From positions 124,001-188,000 of IMG/VR virus record IMGVR_UViG_3300031576_000001: 64,000 nt of DNA; one strand, 5' to 3'. The DNA is from a virus. Shown here one piece after another: positions 52,001 through 60,128 of the stretch (positions are counted from its first letter, which is position 1; every line of letters begins with the position of its first letter). Below the pieces are notes generated by a model that did no database searches, was not told the origin of the DNA, and was given only the letters and a program-made list of their open reading frames with translations. The translations under genes were made by a program, and so were the position numbers.

Positions 52001-53809
52001 GGCGTCAAGGTCAAGTGGAACCCTGTCCTTGGACGGTGGGGTCTGGCGGTCTCTCTTGTGTGGTCCGGTCACGGGGCGGCTCAACTTTACCAGACCGGGT
52101 GGAATGTCAGGTCTCTTCTCGACGAGCCGGCAACAACCCTTGGGGTGGGTGTCCGGGTAGGTCGCGACTTCGGTTTGACTGTGGGAACTGCGTACCGCCA
52201 GCCTGGAATGCGCTTCTTGACGCAGAGGCTCACCCCCCTCTTTGGTCTCACGGCGCCAGACTTTGCATCTAGCTTGCCCCAGGTTATCGCGGATACCGTA
52301 ACCTTGGTCAACTCCTCTCAAAACGCCAAGGTGGGCGACCTCTTTGCAGTTGCAGGGAGAGGGCCAGGGGGCACAGATATTCGCAGAACCGCCACCCTTT
52401 TCGGGGGCGCGGCGCTGGACAATGCCAGCGTGGACATGCCGTGGAATGACGCAACGAACGCCATTGATGTGGCAGTGGGTGATTATGACGCTGTGCCCCC
52501 GGACGGAACCTTTACTGTTGTGGGACGCCTCGCTCAGTACAATTTGCTGTTCAACGAAGGCGCTGGCGTTACCTATACCGCGACAAGTCTTACGGATACT
52601 GATGTCTTCCCAGGGTTCATTACCATGGGAGTGCAACCAGGGGACCGTGTTTACGTGGGCGGTAACGCTTTGGTCTACGTGCTGTCCGTGGCGCCCACCG
52701 TGCTCACCACAACACCCTTTGGGGTGCTCCCCCCCGCAGGCACGCACTACACGGTCACACGTCCCTCCTCTTACCTCTACAACCTGAAGTCCTCGCTAAG
52801 CACAATCTTGCTCACGGGTGACGTGGATGCCGCTACCCAGCGCACCCCCCTCTTGGAGTCTACCGGGGGACACACCCTGGAATTCCTACCCAGAGAGGAC
52901 GTGTTCCTGATTACGCTTGGGTACGGCACGCCTTGTGTAGAGGTAGACGGAGCCGAAGGCGTCGCTCTAAGTAACCTCACCCTCGGGGGTAGCCAGGACA
53001 TCACGGTCAAAGTAGCTCAACACCCCTGGCTTGCTCAGTCCGGGCTTGCCGTGGGCTGCGTTGACTCCGGCTCCCCCCTCTACCCCAAGAGACCTTCTCT
53101 GGCTTTCAGGTTCCCCGTGCCTAGAGAAGCCCCCGTGACGCTAAGCAATGTGGTAAGCCGCACCAAAATGCGGTACAAGGGAGTCTTAGCCATGGGCGCC
53201 ACCCTCTACCTCATTGACCTTTACAACGACGAGATCAATGCAGCCCTGTCGGACAGCGCCGCTGCCCTGACCAGCAAAGAGGTCACCGGGAACTACGTCA
53301 TCCCCTACGGGCTCTCCCTACCCCTCTTGGCGCCCCCTACAAGCCGAGCCAACTTGCTCTTGCAGAAGCATCAAGGGCTCCTGGCCATGCACCCTGGCTT
53401 TACGAACCAAGCCTACGATGACTGCCTGGACGCCAACGGCTTTGACCTGACCTACCCCTTCACCCTCGGCTCTTTCGGGGAGCGGGGCTCTATCAAGTTC
53501 AACACGGCGCAAACCGTCATGGTGCCGCTGGCGTTCGCGCCAGCCCAGGTCGTTCTCAACTTCGAGCCGTACACGTACAGCGACAGTGACAACGCGACGG
53601 GCTTGTACCAGCGAACCTACCAAGAGGTTGCACCCTCGGTCTTTACTGCCACGGCGAGCTTCAACAATGGGGCTACCTTCGTTAGCCTCTTGGCAGGCGG
53701 TTTGGAGAGCATCCCCCTGGCAGACCAAGGAAACCAGTTCATTCTGAGGCTGACACTGGCGTTCCCTGGTCCTCACGTCGGGCTTGCAGGTTGGTCCTTG
53801 CTATACTAA
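46097..53809 (+). CDS. Giant tail fibre/adhesin with beta-helix and propeller-like repeats
   Basis: 2570 residues. At about 470-530 a pectate-lyase-type beta-helix start is visible: LQEAVKAAILDGYGEVHLRR followed by GEYRLTSTVTVPPGVKITGEG. From ~575 on, a WNP/WNG...W.V motif recurs: IVWNPVRRVWGVTW, VTWTGEDWMVVSP, SLWNGRDWVVFFPG, IIWDGKQFQIFVV, LAWNGDRYFVAAA and VKWNPVLGRWGLA. These resemble blades of a beta-propeller. A second helix-like stretch lies near 2250-2320. Such architecture fits a receptor-binding or glycan-degrading fibre; no catalytic residues can be named. It ends 14 bases before connector protein B. Confidence 0.68.
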   Translation: MSATHTPTTTETNLTVPEREALRHADLFSQEKALTLGGNEPFTTGVSQTFADHLSPTPTEEPGKGLGTFTKVNLPAEVASWYGPTQPTQGTEGRALNISTWQDLTQTFGLSVLPGDVLLVKAKSGSTTDNAYAVGTVSALTGTTLTLTNIVNPSNVGSEDELDPAPLEVGWSYIVIRPNAKRLFALPGSGPLGSEQAFLFVDSSAPHTVAAPRLDGIEGARITKIVPPQLGTGDRADSVYDFGARTGLDKLGYRVVLYPDNGAGAPDLTKPITSTTPVLDSTKPAADQRMTVDYHAGVVRFAIPPVTGSEVKPSALCVEPATGRLRLYAVYWASQPTVAPYVEGAPKELYHVRSDEYDAKAAGFVRYDAAREAWLLGATDTGEELYVQALTGTGVTYFGVQDSTTPLSTERYFAYTQGDNAWKFKRQPLTEPVTDPATSMDLVVADKTAFTVGAGANPPQNPGGDYNPSGLVGYRDPTTKLQEAVKAAILDGYGEVHLRRGEYRLTSTVTVPPGVKITGEGAATRVVSKPDGAGDAHALFKFGANTPWGVWDADYPLSGSYTPPSVTLDPTARIEGYDIVWNPVRRVWGVTWADSVANEVYFREVDLQGQWSSQTLTVATLPLFTRFTAHALAPHHTTGHYPRMVHVEGTDEYVVVYVRDTGAGPESVIETVKRLAGAFSLKFPSTTVTGDYANNSTPSLASSGSEVRLAFSSFASDYSTVSVQTASYDVGTGLLTPVDTTGDRDANRIITSVDIAAKNDSTYAVVWSERQGLLVTSVCGTTVSSNVVTVGGIIVLLLLPGMRFLCHDNLASVDNGRSGVIVGVAGLNVTVAFDDGDQFFHSNTAGFNFSAAPLSTIYAATSTDMAGGSTLLVVVAGGEITSFYSRDEREPDFVRICRGGDGWLIVYQLFDTVARLAGDTMRNLDDGFNTVFYDSSATYPPDGDVPLASLSVHREYLSTCFALLGDNFTLTGPTPSDRTGLNPTSLSDFPAMGADTHRTGRVLGGRKPIRVPWANSVLNTSRPELEVSARNYCHAWNLVDDKVPSLLPDVTWTGEDWMVVSPTMAGIWSDTGVISNDAGTEILTDESFIFGTGSSPTSNNDGSFLPLTVTPFSDAVYFPVTGETVLITGVRSEHVIELASIPVAPVGIPGSQKEWCLVNGSTTLGLSGGMPNLGFRVSTKGEVLTTSSYLTFAIPESVSTSRPRSQEVLNRSLWGDATFSTRKYGDTSLSWNDQVSTSKLAADLTVQGVTLGAPKPTSEQARLESPLCAIAWGENTYGLVDRITGGIGGGRVNKLNFYRQSFGRWNSSLESMTLTGGAATLSQESFEHVYTRHGWVTSAQVGWSTDGYRTFFPHFTARFLKGLMNTGSLFDLASGDPARDTDWFVDLSAMVADQEGGHGVRVRGTPFALTPTRDPTDNFLGIANVPGVGLTNLNTMQPKSLWNGRDWVVFFPGVLVNAQPANAISIEKMMHHRGVISMVVFPGEGLEMDGALVGDELTNPAALATNLRSAKVVATGHITCGAYNLSMNREVVLLDVAYSGKTYCVVWSMGLQTTDPSTVSTAFTGANGGNLIGYTLFHDSTGTTTAFGNVVSGSISAPDTFDPGGGVTHLLELDSTIPGLTVDNQQRKARFLSPKIIWDGKQFQIFVVHRDDNYGALATDHGFMKQVAVAEDGSGHTLQMRNAANRYVPVAGYGTARVLGQFTIDPYLKPAGAKLVLRLNLTTSGPFGEYGGVVLPGDTLVITKVTDLLGTLEEFKLAGVYTVTDYDAQNGYVSLSADFDSTLAGPSYLAYGYLLSGGMAAKRDAPSGALTNAGQNYLQTVVSTEPTSTLQNMVRIWDTAYNEENGEYTLLVEAEGDGGFFLGLLAFSRSTGSVVREVELAGIVGPVTYLDASLAWNGDRYFVAAAKKDAIAGESVDTYLVSRDFMVEEANAPAYVPTDFVGNTGRKMPGPGYGAYSAASNLPLASFRGVKVKWNPVLGRWGLAVSLVWSGHGAAQLYQTGWNVRSLLDEPATTLGVGVRVGRDFGLTVGTAYRQPGMRFLTQRLTPLFGLTAPDFASSLPQVIADTVTLVNSSQNAKVGDLFAVAGRGPGGTDIRRTATLFGGAALDNASVDMPWNDATNAIDVAVGDYDAVPPDGTFTVVGRLAQYNLLFNEGAGVTYTATSLTDTDVFPGFITMGVQPGDRVYVGGNALVYVLSVAPTVLTTTPFGVLPPAGTHYTVTRPSSYLYNLKSSLSTILLTGDVDAATQRTPLLESTGGHTLEFLPREDVFLITLGYGTPCVEVDGAEGVALSNLTLGGSQDITVKVAQHPWLAQSGLAVGCVDSGSPLYPKRPSLAFRFPVPREAPVTLSNVVSRTKMRYKGVLAMGATLYLIDLYNDEINAALSDSAAALTSKEVTGNYVIPYGLSLPLLAPPTSRANLLLQKHQGLLAMHPGFTNQAYDDCLDANGFDLTYPFTLGSFGERGSIKFNTAQTVMVPLAFAPAQVVLNFEPYTYSDSDNATGLYQRTYQEVAPSVFTATASFNNGATFVSLLAGGLESIPLADQGNQFILRLTLAFPGPHVGLAGWSLLY

Positions 53810-53822
53810 AGCCTTAGCCAAG

Positions 53823-56800
53823 ATGAGTAACGACAACCTGGGACCAGGGGTCTCTCGTGTTCTCGACCCCACGTCAACACAGTACGACCTCGTTGTCTGG
53901 CAAGCGGACAAGCCTCCGCTCGATTCCGAGCTGAACCTGCTTCAACAGCTAGCCACGCAAGGGCTAGCTCAGTCCCATCACGTCAACACGCCCTCCGGGT
54001 GGCTCTCCAACAGCACCAACCCCAGCGACGTTTACGAAACCAACCCCCTCTGGTCCAACTGGTTCAAGTTTGGTCACCAAGGCTCTGGCGAGAAACGTGC
54101 CATCCCCTGGGCTGTCGTCAACGGGTGGTATATCCCGGTCACCGCTACCCAAACAGGCACCCCCCCGGGTAGCGCAGACAACACAGCGACTTGGAACCGG
54201 GTTACACTAGACCCCCCTCCCCTGAACGCAGGGGACAAGCGGGTTGACTTCATTTTCCTAGAGGCGTGGCGAGCCCGCGTACCCACGGGGGTTGCCGCCT
54301 CTAAGCCAGAGGCCGCCTCCGTGTACCGCTTTGGTAACGTAGAGGGGGGCACGTCCTACCTACCCGACGACCTACAAGACCCTGAGATCGGAGTCGAGAC
54401 TACCCAGAGGGTACAGGTTCAGTACCGGCTCAGGGTAGTCACGGGGCTTCTAGGGCTCGCGGCGTACCCTGATGGTTTTGACATCACCAAGGTTTTTGCG
54501 AGGGGGCTAGCTGCCGTACCTGGGAGCTACACGTTCGCCAACATGAGGCAAGAGCTAGGTGACCCTGGGCTCTGGCGCGCTGGTGACGGCTCGCTACCTG
54601 CCCAGACCGCCCTTGGCACGGTAGACGGCTACACTTACGCAATCCCGCTGGCTTTCATCTTCCGGCGCAACGGAGTGGCGTGGAATGGTGACCCCTTCGC
54701 TAACTTGAATGGGGGGGTCAATCGCAACCCTACGGCCACCTCTCGGGCGGGTTTCAAGACGTTTTCTGCGATGCCCACGCTGGCAACAGATTTGTCGTCA
54801 ACAAGTTTGTCGTCAACTTTGTCAGCCTACACGGCGAACACGTTGCCTTTGCCAGCCACCCCTACCTCTCCGGTGCTCCTCAAGATTGGGGACGAGCTAG
54901 TCACCTACCAAACCGTCTCAGGCACGACGTTGACGCTGGTAGCCCGTGGGGTCAACGGTACCAGGGCAGAGACCCACAAGGCGGGCACGCCGGTAGAAAT
55001 TGTGCCTGGGCGACCCGATGGTTACTTTGCAGACCAGATTGCAGCCACGGACATTCTGGACGCTAGGCACGTCGTAAGCCCCCAGGGGTTTGACTACAAC
55101 GCCCTTCTTAGGGGGGCACTAGGCAAGCTCCTGAGAGGGGACTTGCAGGCTAATTGGAAGAGTGCAGATCAGACCCAGGGTCCGTGGCTTCTCTACCAGG
55201 ACAAGGTAACAGATGGGGCGGTGGCCCTCGGGGTAACCAAGCTGGACGGTCCTAACCTTGTCAGGCGCGTTTGGAGTGACGCCTCTACGCTGGAAACGGT
55301 GGACACCCACGTCACCCCTTCGCCTGGCATCGTCCCCGGTCCCGGGGCAGTTCAGATTGCAACCCCGTGGTCCTTGTCGCTACCCGCAGAGACCACGTTT
55401 CAGTCGGTACCGAATGAGTTTAACTCAGGGGACATTATCAGGATTCAGCCTAACGCCTTTCAGCAAGGGCTAGGCGCGGACACCGACCAAGTACGGTTTG
55501 TCAACGATGGCTTGGCTGGGGCGGTACAGGTTCGTATCCGAGGTCAGTCCTTTTCGATAGACCCCATTTTCATCACAGTAACCCCCCTAAACCCCAACCC
55601 TGGAGACCCTCTAGTCATTACCTTTGTGGGTTCTGGGATCTACCCCATTGCGGGCGACGTGGCGATCACGGTGAGGGTGCTGTACGGACCCGGTAGAGGC
55701 ACGTCACGCAAGTTTGACAGCGTACACTCCCTGGCGATGCTGACGAATGCCGGGGGTGAGTACCTCTTGGCGGGTCCGACAGTACCGGCTAGCAACGTGC
55801 CGCTTCGCGCGGCTTGGCTCCCTCTGTGGTCCAGGTTCCGTAACACCCTCTTTGCAGGACAATGGCCCACTACCGCAGAGGCTTACGCTGACGCTTCTAG
55901 CAAGACGGTGGCTATCCAGCCTTTCCGTCGCATCACGTTCCCCCAGGCAGTAACGCAGGACGGCAACGCCGTAAACGGTTATGGTAACGTGACCTACGTG
56001 GGTGCAAACGCTACCACCAATGGCTCAGACACCCTCAGTAAGGTGGATGGCACCTTTGCCGGCTTTCTGGTGGGTTTTGCCCTGGTCATTACGAGTGGGC
56101 CCGCCAAGGGTCGTTACACTGTGACAGCCGTACCCAATCCTCTACAAGTACAGGTTGAGGGCATCTTGCCCTCAACACTGCCTCTAGGTATACCTGTATC
56201 AGCCTTCCACTTTGAGGACGCACGGGGTATCATGCCCACGGTGGACAGCAACTTGCTGCCAAAGTGGGTTACCACGGACCCCTTGGGGCTATTTGCTGGG
56301 AGTGTCATTGGACCGCTCAACAACGCATTCCAGCGGAACCTGTACGTTACACTGCCCCGTCACCTTGTACCGGGGTGGGGTGACATTCTCTCCCCGGTCA
56401 TGTTGCCCGGGGGCTCTGTGGTGTTTGACGAGGGTGTCAACTTCGGGTTGCAGTCTAAACAGGGTAGCGTCTATTCGGATACCAACCACAACCCACAGTA
56501 TATCAACTACGTTAACGCACCCTACACTAACGCGGTCTTCTCGACGCACAACCTCACTTCCCTGCCTGGTACGGTAGCGGCGACATACAACGCGGTTACA
56601 CCCTCTCCGGGTGTAGCGGGTGCAAGGTTTTACTCTGACCCCACGGGTAGAGCGGGCGTCGAGCTACCCCCGTTCTATGGTGTGGCTCGCCTCTGGGCAG
56701 TGTACGAGGCTCAGGACTACCTGACCAATGGCAGCGCTTACGTTAGTGCGACGAGAAGCCCACTGGTCATTGGAAGCCCGGCTCAGAACCTTCTACGGCA

Positions 56801-58148
56801 AAACTTTGAGGGTCCGTTCTTCTTCATCACGAAGGACGATGACGGTGACAGCACGTTCGTACTCAACGCCAACGCGCTGGACCTCAGCAAGTCTACCCTC
56901 GTACCCATTCCCACCTTTACCGCAGGACGGTACGTTATCGAGGCGAGCATCTTCGGTTTTGACCGTAACTCGTTCAACGTAAACTCAGATTTCCGGCTTG
57001 TCCTCTCGCGAAACCGCACGCTGGCGAACAGCTCTGGACCGCTACGCAGCGCTAATCTGGGCGTTACCCTCCCTGGGGTGACGGCGATACTCCCTGGACC
57101 TTTGGCTGCCTCTGACGGCGTGGTCATCAATTACAGTCGAGCGGCTTACCAGGGCGATGCTTGGGGTAGTGAGACGACTTACACGGACACTGCGCAGCGC
57201 ATGGGACCGCTAAGTTCCGTTGATGCATACCAGCTAAGCGCCACACAACTTGACCAGAACGCCCTGACGCGACCTTACCAGAAGCCCCTAGAGGTTCTCG
57301 CCTCTGTGTCATTCCAGACCACGGCTGGCACGGGTAGGTTGGGGATGGAGGCATCGTCGGGTCTAAATGTGCTGAACATTGGGTACGAAAATCCCGCGGT
57401 CTACCCACCACCCTCCCCCGTGGCGGCCCGTCCGAGGAGCATTCTTGGCGCGCTGGTGGGCATCACTGAGTCCTACGGTACAGACCTGTCAGCGTGTACG
57501 TCCAGGCTACCTCTTGGGGGTCTCTTCCGCGATAAAGACTTCCGGGGTGAGCCGGTAGCCACGGGTAAGTCAGCCTTCGTCGTGGAGCCTGGCGAAACGA
57601 ACCTTGGTCTAGCCTCACTGTCCCCAAGAGGGCGCCAAGAGGTAAGGGAGCTACCTGTGACCCCCGTAACGTCTTGCAGCGGAGAGGCTGGTGACGTGAT
57701 TGTCCACGTTGACGGCGAGCAGTCAAGCTACGTGCCCCTTGTGAACTATCGCACCACGCGGGGGGGCTCTTTGTACAGCGCGACGTTGCCCCGTCCGGGT
57801 GGCGAGGTCTCTGCCAGGATGAGCCAGATCACAACGCCCGTAGCCAACCACCCCAACGTGCTCTCTGTCAAAGCCCTGCTTGTTCGCAACGCTTTGACTC
57901 AGAACGGGTTCGGTGAGGTCTCTTCGGGTGGGGAGCTTATGATGCTCATTGCTACCGAGGTTCACCGGCTGAACGTCTCTGGAATCCTGACCGCTACAGG
58001 GGGCGTGACTATCTCGACCAATGGCACCAAAGAGGGTTACAGCGCCGCTGATCTATACCGGATCGAGGGTCGCCCGCTAGAGTCAGACCACGTAGGGCTC
58101 AGGGTCAACCCCTTTGGTATTACCCTGACAAGGCGTGCATTAGGCTAA
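53823..58148 (+). CDS. Fibre/baseplate connector protein B, 1441 aa
   Basis: ATG 53823 is preferred over an in-frame upstream codon. The N-terminal ~300 residues repeat those of connector protein A: PLDSELNLLQQL, TPSGWLSN, KRVDFIFLEAW, ETTQRVQVQYRLRVV, YPDGF, PGLWRAG, GTVDGYTYAIP and FRRNG. A short insertion at ~361-400 (TLTLVARGVNGTRAETHKAGT) is a module also known from other tail proteins. The remainder is beta-rich with a compact C-terminal domain. It is likely the second adhesin using the same anchor as protein A. It ends with 8 bases overlapping the minus-strand gene at 58140. Confidence 0.63.
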   Translation: MSNDNLGPGVSRVLDPTSTQYDLVVWQADKPPLDSELNLLQQLATQGLAQSHHVNTPSGWLSNSTNPSDVYETNPLWSNWFKFGHQGSGEKRAIPWAVVNGWYIPVTATQTGTPPGSADNTATWNRVTLDPPPLNAGDKRVDFIFLEAWRARVPTGVAASKPEAASVYRFGNVEGGTSYLPDDLQDPEIGVETTQRVQVQYRLRVVTGLLGLAAYPDGFDITKVFARGLAAVPGSYTFANMRQELGDPGLWRAGDGSLPAQTALGTVDGYTYAIPLAFIFRRNGVAWNGDPFANLNGGVNRNPTATSRAGFKTFSAMPTLATDLSSTSLSSTLSAYTANTLPLPATPTSPVLLKIGDELVTYQTVSGTTLTLVARGVNGTRAETHKAGTPVEIVPGRPDGYFADQIAATDILDARHVVSPQGFDYNALLRGALGKLLRGDLQANWKSADQTQGPWLLYQDKVTDGAVALGVTKLDGPNLVRRVWSDASTLETVDTHVTPSPGIVPGPGAVQIATPWSLSLPAETTFQSVPNEFNSGDIIRIQPNAFQQGLGADTDQVRFVNDGLAGAVQVRIRGQSFSIDPIFITVTPLNPNPGDPLVITFVGSGIYPIAGDVAITVRVLYGPGRGTSRKFDSVHSLAMLTNAGGEYLLAGPTVPASNVPLRAAWLPLWSRFRNTLFAGQWPTTAEAYADASSKTVAIQPFRRITFPQAVTQDGNAVNGYGNVTYVGANATTNGSDTLSKVDGTFAGFLVGFALVITSGPAKGRYTVTAVPNPLQVQVEGILPSTLPLGIPVSAFHFEDARGIMPTVDSNLLPKWVTTDPLGLFAGSVIGPLNNAFQRNLYVTLPRHLVPGWGDILSPVMLPGGSVVFDEGVNFGLQSKQGSVYSDTNHNPQYINYVNAPYTNAVFSTHNLTSLPGTVAATYNAVTPSPGVAGARFYSDPTGRAGVELPPFYGVARLWAVYEAQDYLTNGSAYVSATRSPLVIGSPAQNLLRQNFEGPFFFITKDDDGDSTFVLNANALDLSKSTLVPIPTFTAGRYVIEASIFGFDRNSFNVNSDFRLVLSRNRTLANSSGPLRSANLGVTLPGVTAILPGPLAASDGVVINYSRAAYQGDAWGSETTYTDTAQRMGPLSSVDAYQLSATQLDQNALTRPYQKPLEVLASVSFQTTAGTGRLGMEASSGLNVLNIGYENPAVYPPPSPVAARPRSILGALVGITESYGTDLSACTSRLPLGGLFRDKDFRGEPVATGKSAFVVEPGETNLGLASLSPRGRQEVRELPVTPVTSCSGEAGDVIVHVDGEQSSYVPLVNYRTTRGGSLYSATLPRPGGEVSARMSQITTPVANHPNVLSVKALLVRNALTQNGFGEVSSGGELMMLIATEVHRLNVSGILTATGGVTISTNGTKEGYSAADLYRIEGRPLESDHVGLRVNPFGITLTRRALG

Positions 58149-58409
58149 GACTAGCTGACCTAAGCCCCCTTTGACCGTGTAGCGTAGAGGGTGGGGCGCT
58201 GTCGCGGGCTGCGTGGGGCTGCGCCCTTCAAGCGAGGCGCACCACGCGAGCGTGACCCGGGCTTCCTCTTCGGAGGGGGCTTCTACCTCGTCGAGATACC
58301 AGAGCTTCTTTAGCCAGGCCGGCGCCCGGTATACCAGGCAGAACAGGTTGTCCCACCACCGGGTATTCTGGTTTGCTGGGTCCACCGTGAAAACGTGCTT
58401 GGTAGCCAT
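58140..58409 (-). CDS. Hypothetical protein, 89 aa
   Basis: ATG 58409 is preceded by GAGAGGTTACCTC; the longer frame upstream is shadow. It has a hydrophobic, Trp-rich N-terminal half (TRWWDNLFCLVYRAPAWLKKLWYL) and an acidic helix (APSEEEARVTLAWCASLEG). The Trp content suggests membrane contact or a small beta fold. Function unknown. It is the distal gene of the pair controlled by repeat copy 4. Confidence 0.55.
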   Translation of the reverse strand: MATKHVFTVDPANQNTRWWDNLFCLVYRAPAWLKKLWYLDEVEAPSEEEARVTLAWCASLEGRSPTQPATAPHPLRYTVKGGLGQLVLA

Positions 58410-58420
58410 GAGGTAACCTC

Positions 58421-58720
58421 TCAGGGGGTAACGGTTTTCTTGCTCTGGCGCGGGAGGCTGATACGCCCGACCCCGCGGATCTTGGCGAGCGCCGCACAAG
58501 CCTCTTTGAGGCTGCTGCACTCTTTGACCGCTTTGCAGGCAGTACGGCAGTCGTAGATCGTCCAGGCAATGTACTTGACCGGACCACCGCCCAGCTTAGC
58601 GTGTCCAGACCAGTAACGCCCCACCTCGAAGCTGACCATGTACGCCTGGTCGGCGGTCTTGTACGCCCTCTCCCCCCAGGGGATGAGCTTCTCGGTCTTG
58701 GTGCTGTCGGTGGTGTCCAT
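58421..58720 (-). CDS. Hypothetical protein, 99 aa
   Basis: ATG 58720 follows GCGTAAGAGGGGGG, immediately downstream of repeat copy 4. The sequence has mixed alpha/beta character: AYMVSFEVGRYWSGHAKLGG, then KYIAWTIYDCRTACKAVKEC and a helical end. No motif is recognised. Its leader DNA matches that of the 22058 gene over the second hairpin and beyond, so both genes probably share regulation. Confidence 0.6.
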   Translation of the reverse strand: MDTTDSTKTEKLIPWGERAYKTADQAYMVSFEVGRYWSGHAKLGGGPVKYIAWTIYDCRTACKAVKECSSLKEACAALAKIRGVGRISLPRQSKKTVTP

Positions 58721-58910
58721 GCCCCCCTCTTACGCTTACCCTAGCTCCGAATTCACAACTTTTGTTGGGGTCACCTTGTACCCCCGGCGTCTCCATACAC
58801 TTTCACGGTTTCCGTGTTCTGCACACTGGAGTCCCCCTCTAGGGGCTCAGTGATAAAAACATCGTAAAATGTGCCAGGGTCATAGGAGACACCTCCGGTT
58901 TTTCCATACG
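58721..58910 (-). repeat. Repeated leader element, copy 4
   Basis: Minus-strand copy. It contains TTTACGATGTTTTTATCA, then hairpin CACTG-A-GCCCC-TAGA-GGGGG..TC-CAGTG (about 58833-58853), then GTATGGAG. A second hairpin, GGGGTACAAGGTGACCCC (about 58767-58786), follows, then AAAGTTGTGAA. The loop-proximal A-T pair replaces G-C of copy 2. The ribosome site GCGTAAGAGGGG lies just before the start at 58720. Confidence 0.85.
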
Positions 58911-58912
58911 TC

Positions 58913-59299
58913 CTAGGTAGGCTCACCAAGAGGGTTGCGTTCGTTGTAGAGCCGGCAAGCGGTCTCGTGGGTACAGGGGAGACGTTGCCACCAAAGAACC
59001 CCCTTGTCGGGCACGCTGGTGTACCCCCAGAAGGTGTTCTCTCCCTCGTAGGGGACGGCGGGTACAAGCCAGCCGATCTGGTCACCCTCCCCGCTAGCGT
59101 AGGGGCTACGCCAGCCGGGGTCGTGGCTCTTGGCTTGGGCTTTCTCAGCGCAGAGCGCGCAGAAGAGGTCCGTGTAGTTTGCGCAAGTGTTGTGCTCACG
59201 CCACAGGCGGACGTCCCTCGCGCCGCACCCGTCGCAGGCGTAAGCCTGGGGTGTCGCCGGGTTCTGGTAGCTGAAGTCTCGGAAGTTGCGTTCTGGCAT
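58913..59299 (-). CDS. Hypothetical protein with zinc ribbon, 128 aa
   Basis: ATG 59299 is chosen; the upstream TTG in the same frame overlaps the preceding gene. Cys pairs CDGCGARDV (~23-31) and FCALCAEKAQ (~46-55) form a treble-clef or ribbon-type zinc site. The rest is rich in Trp, Gly and Tyr (GWLVPAVPYEGENTFWGYTS), with CTHETACRL near the C-terminus. Metal or nucleic acid binding is likely, function unknown. It ends at the boundary of repeat copy 4. Confidence 0.6.
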   Translation of the reverse strand: MPERNFRDFSYQNPATPQAYACDGCGARDVRLWREHNTCANYTDLFCALCAEKAQAKSHDPGWRSPYASGEGDQIGWLVPAVPYEGENTFWGYTSVPDKGVLWWQRLPCTHETACRLYNERNPLGEPT

Positions 59300-59768
59300 A
59301 GCCCTCAACTACACCGAGGATCTCTTGGGCTGCCGTGATGAGGTCTGAGGTGAGACCTACCCGGGGGTCGGTTTGCAGGAAGTTAGGACTACCTACAAAG
59401 AGGGGTAGGTCATCAATCACCACGTAGGTTTGGCATGGCGTAAGGTGAGCTTGAAGGAACCTGCGGATTTCCTGGGCCTTATTGGGTGTACCTGTGCGTG
59501 GGGTAACGTGGGCTAGTTCCCCGAGAAAGCCGTGGGTTGAGAGCCACCCTTGACACTGCTCGACGGAGAACAGGGGGTACCAGTGAGAGGAGAGCACGAA
59601 CACTACGCCCTCTTGGACGAGACCATTAAGGAGGCACACCTTGGAGGTCATGAGGAGTCGCCCGGGGTAGAAGCTGTCCACGTCCCGCTGGCGACTTTGG
59701 CGGCAAAGGTGCTCCGTGGTGTTGAGCACACCGTCAAAATCCACGAGAACGAAGCGCGGTAGGGTCAT
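59196..59768 (-). CDS. HAD-family phosphatase-like protein (Swiss-Army-Knife RNA-repair HAD type)
   Basis: ATG 59768 with AAGGAG eight bases upstream. Motif I VLVDFDGVLNT gives Asp10 and Asp12, both intact. Motif II is VLSSHW (Ser60). A basic helix with KAQEIRRFL (Lys97, Arg102/103) follows, and motif IV is YVVIDD (Asp119/Asp120). The layout fits small HAD domains associated with RNA-repair enzymes, which act as phosphatases on RNA ends. The last ~35 residues look Arg/Pro-rich and overlap the next gene by 104 bases. One extra base would end it at about 59305. A second, degenerate copy is at 61403. Confidence 0.72.
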   Translation of the reverse strand: MTLPRFVLVDFDGVLNTTEHLCRQSRQRDVDSFYPGRLLMTSKVCLLNGLVQEGVVFVLSSHWYPLFSVEQCQGWLSTHGFLGELAHVTPRTGTPNKAQEIRRFLQAHLTPCQTYVVIDDLPLFVGSPNFLQTDPRVGLTSDLITAAQEILGVVEGYARTQLPRLQLPEPGDTPGLRLRRVRREGRPPVA

Positions 59769-59819
59769 GTGGGTTAGACTCCTTCTGTACACCCTCTGAG
59801 AGAGGAAAGGTTACACACG

Positions 59820-59987
59820 ATGATCCATCACATGACACATACCGACGTACCCCTACAGCTACGCCAGCGCACAGCCAAAGAGGCATGTACCAAGCTCAAA
59901 GAGAAGCTAAGTGATCCCACGCTGAGTCAGGCTCAGAGGCGGGTGCTACGGGCTCAGTTGACAAAGATCGAGGAATGGGGTAGCTAA
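59820..59987 (+). CDS. Small charged helical protein, 55 aa
   Basis: Frame of 55 codons with AGGAAAGG upstream. The sequence reads as two amphipathic helices rich in Lys, Arg, Gln and Leu (AKEACTKLKEKLSD; SQAQRRVLRAQLTKIEEWGS). It is divergent from the HAD gene 51 bases away. Its stop lies three bases before the ATG of the extended frame 59991. No family is recognised. It is short, but the codon use and ribosome site support it. Confidence 0.55.
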   Translation: MIHHMTHTDVPLQLRQRTAKEACTKLKEKLSDPTLSQAQRRVLRAQLTKIEEWGS

Positions 59988-60063
59988 ACTATGCCTGCGG
60001 TGATGCCTTCGGGCGTTGAGCACTGCCTCTCGTGCAAAAGGCGTGTCCTGCGTACCTCTACTG

Positions 60064-60122
60064 AGAGGGGGGTATATCTGGAACCCCCTCTGTCTGAGGC
60101 TCTTATACCTCAGACAGAGGGG
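60064..60122 (+). promoter_or_regulatory. Alternative RNA hairpins before the holin-like gene
   Basis: Three arms are visible. A: AGAGGGGG (60064-60071). B: CCCCCTCTGTCTGAGG (60084-60099). C: CCTCAGACAGAGGGG (60108-60122). B and C pair perfectly over 15 bp with an 8-base loop and bury GAGGGG, the ribosome site of ATG 60129. A and B can pair over 8 bp instead, freeing C. This is the layout of a translational switch. Confidence 0.7.
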
Positions 60123-60128
60123 AACACC

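Noticed and set aside
51776-52747. Minus-strand frame of 323 codons opposite the giant fibre gene
   Set aside because: Shadow frame rich in His, Arg, Gly and Cys without motif or ribosome site, fully inside a coherent plus-strand gene.
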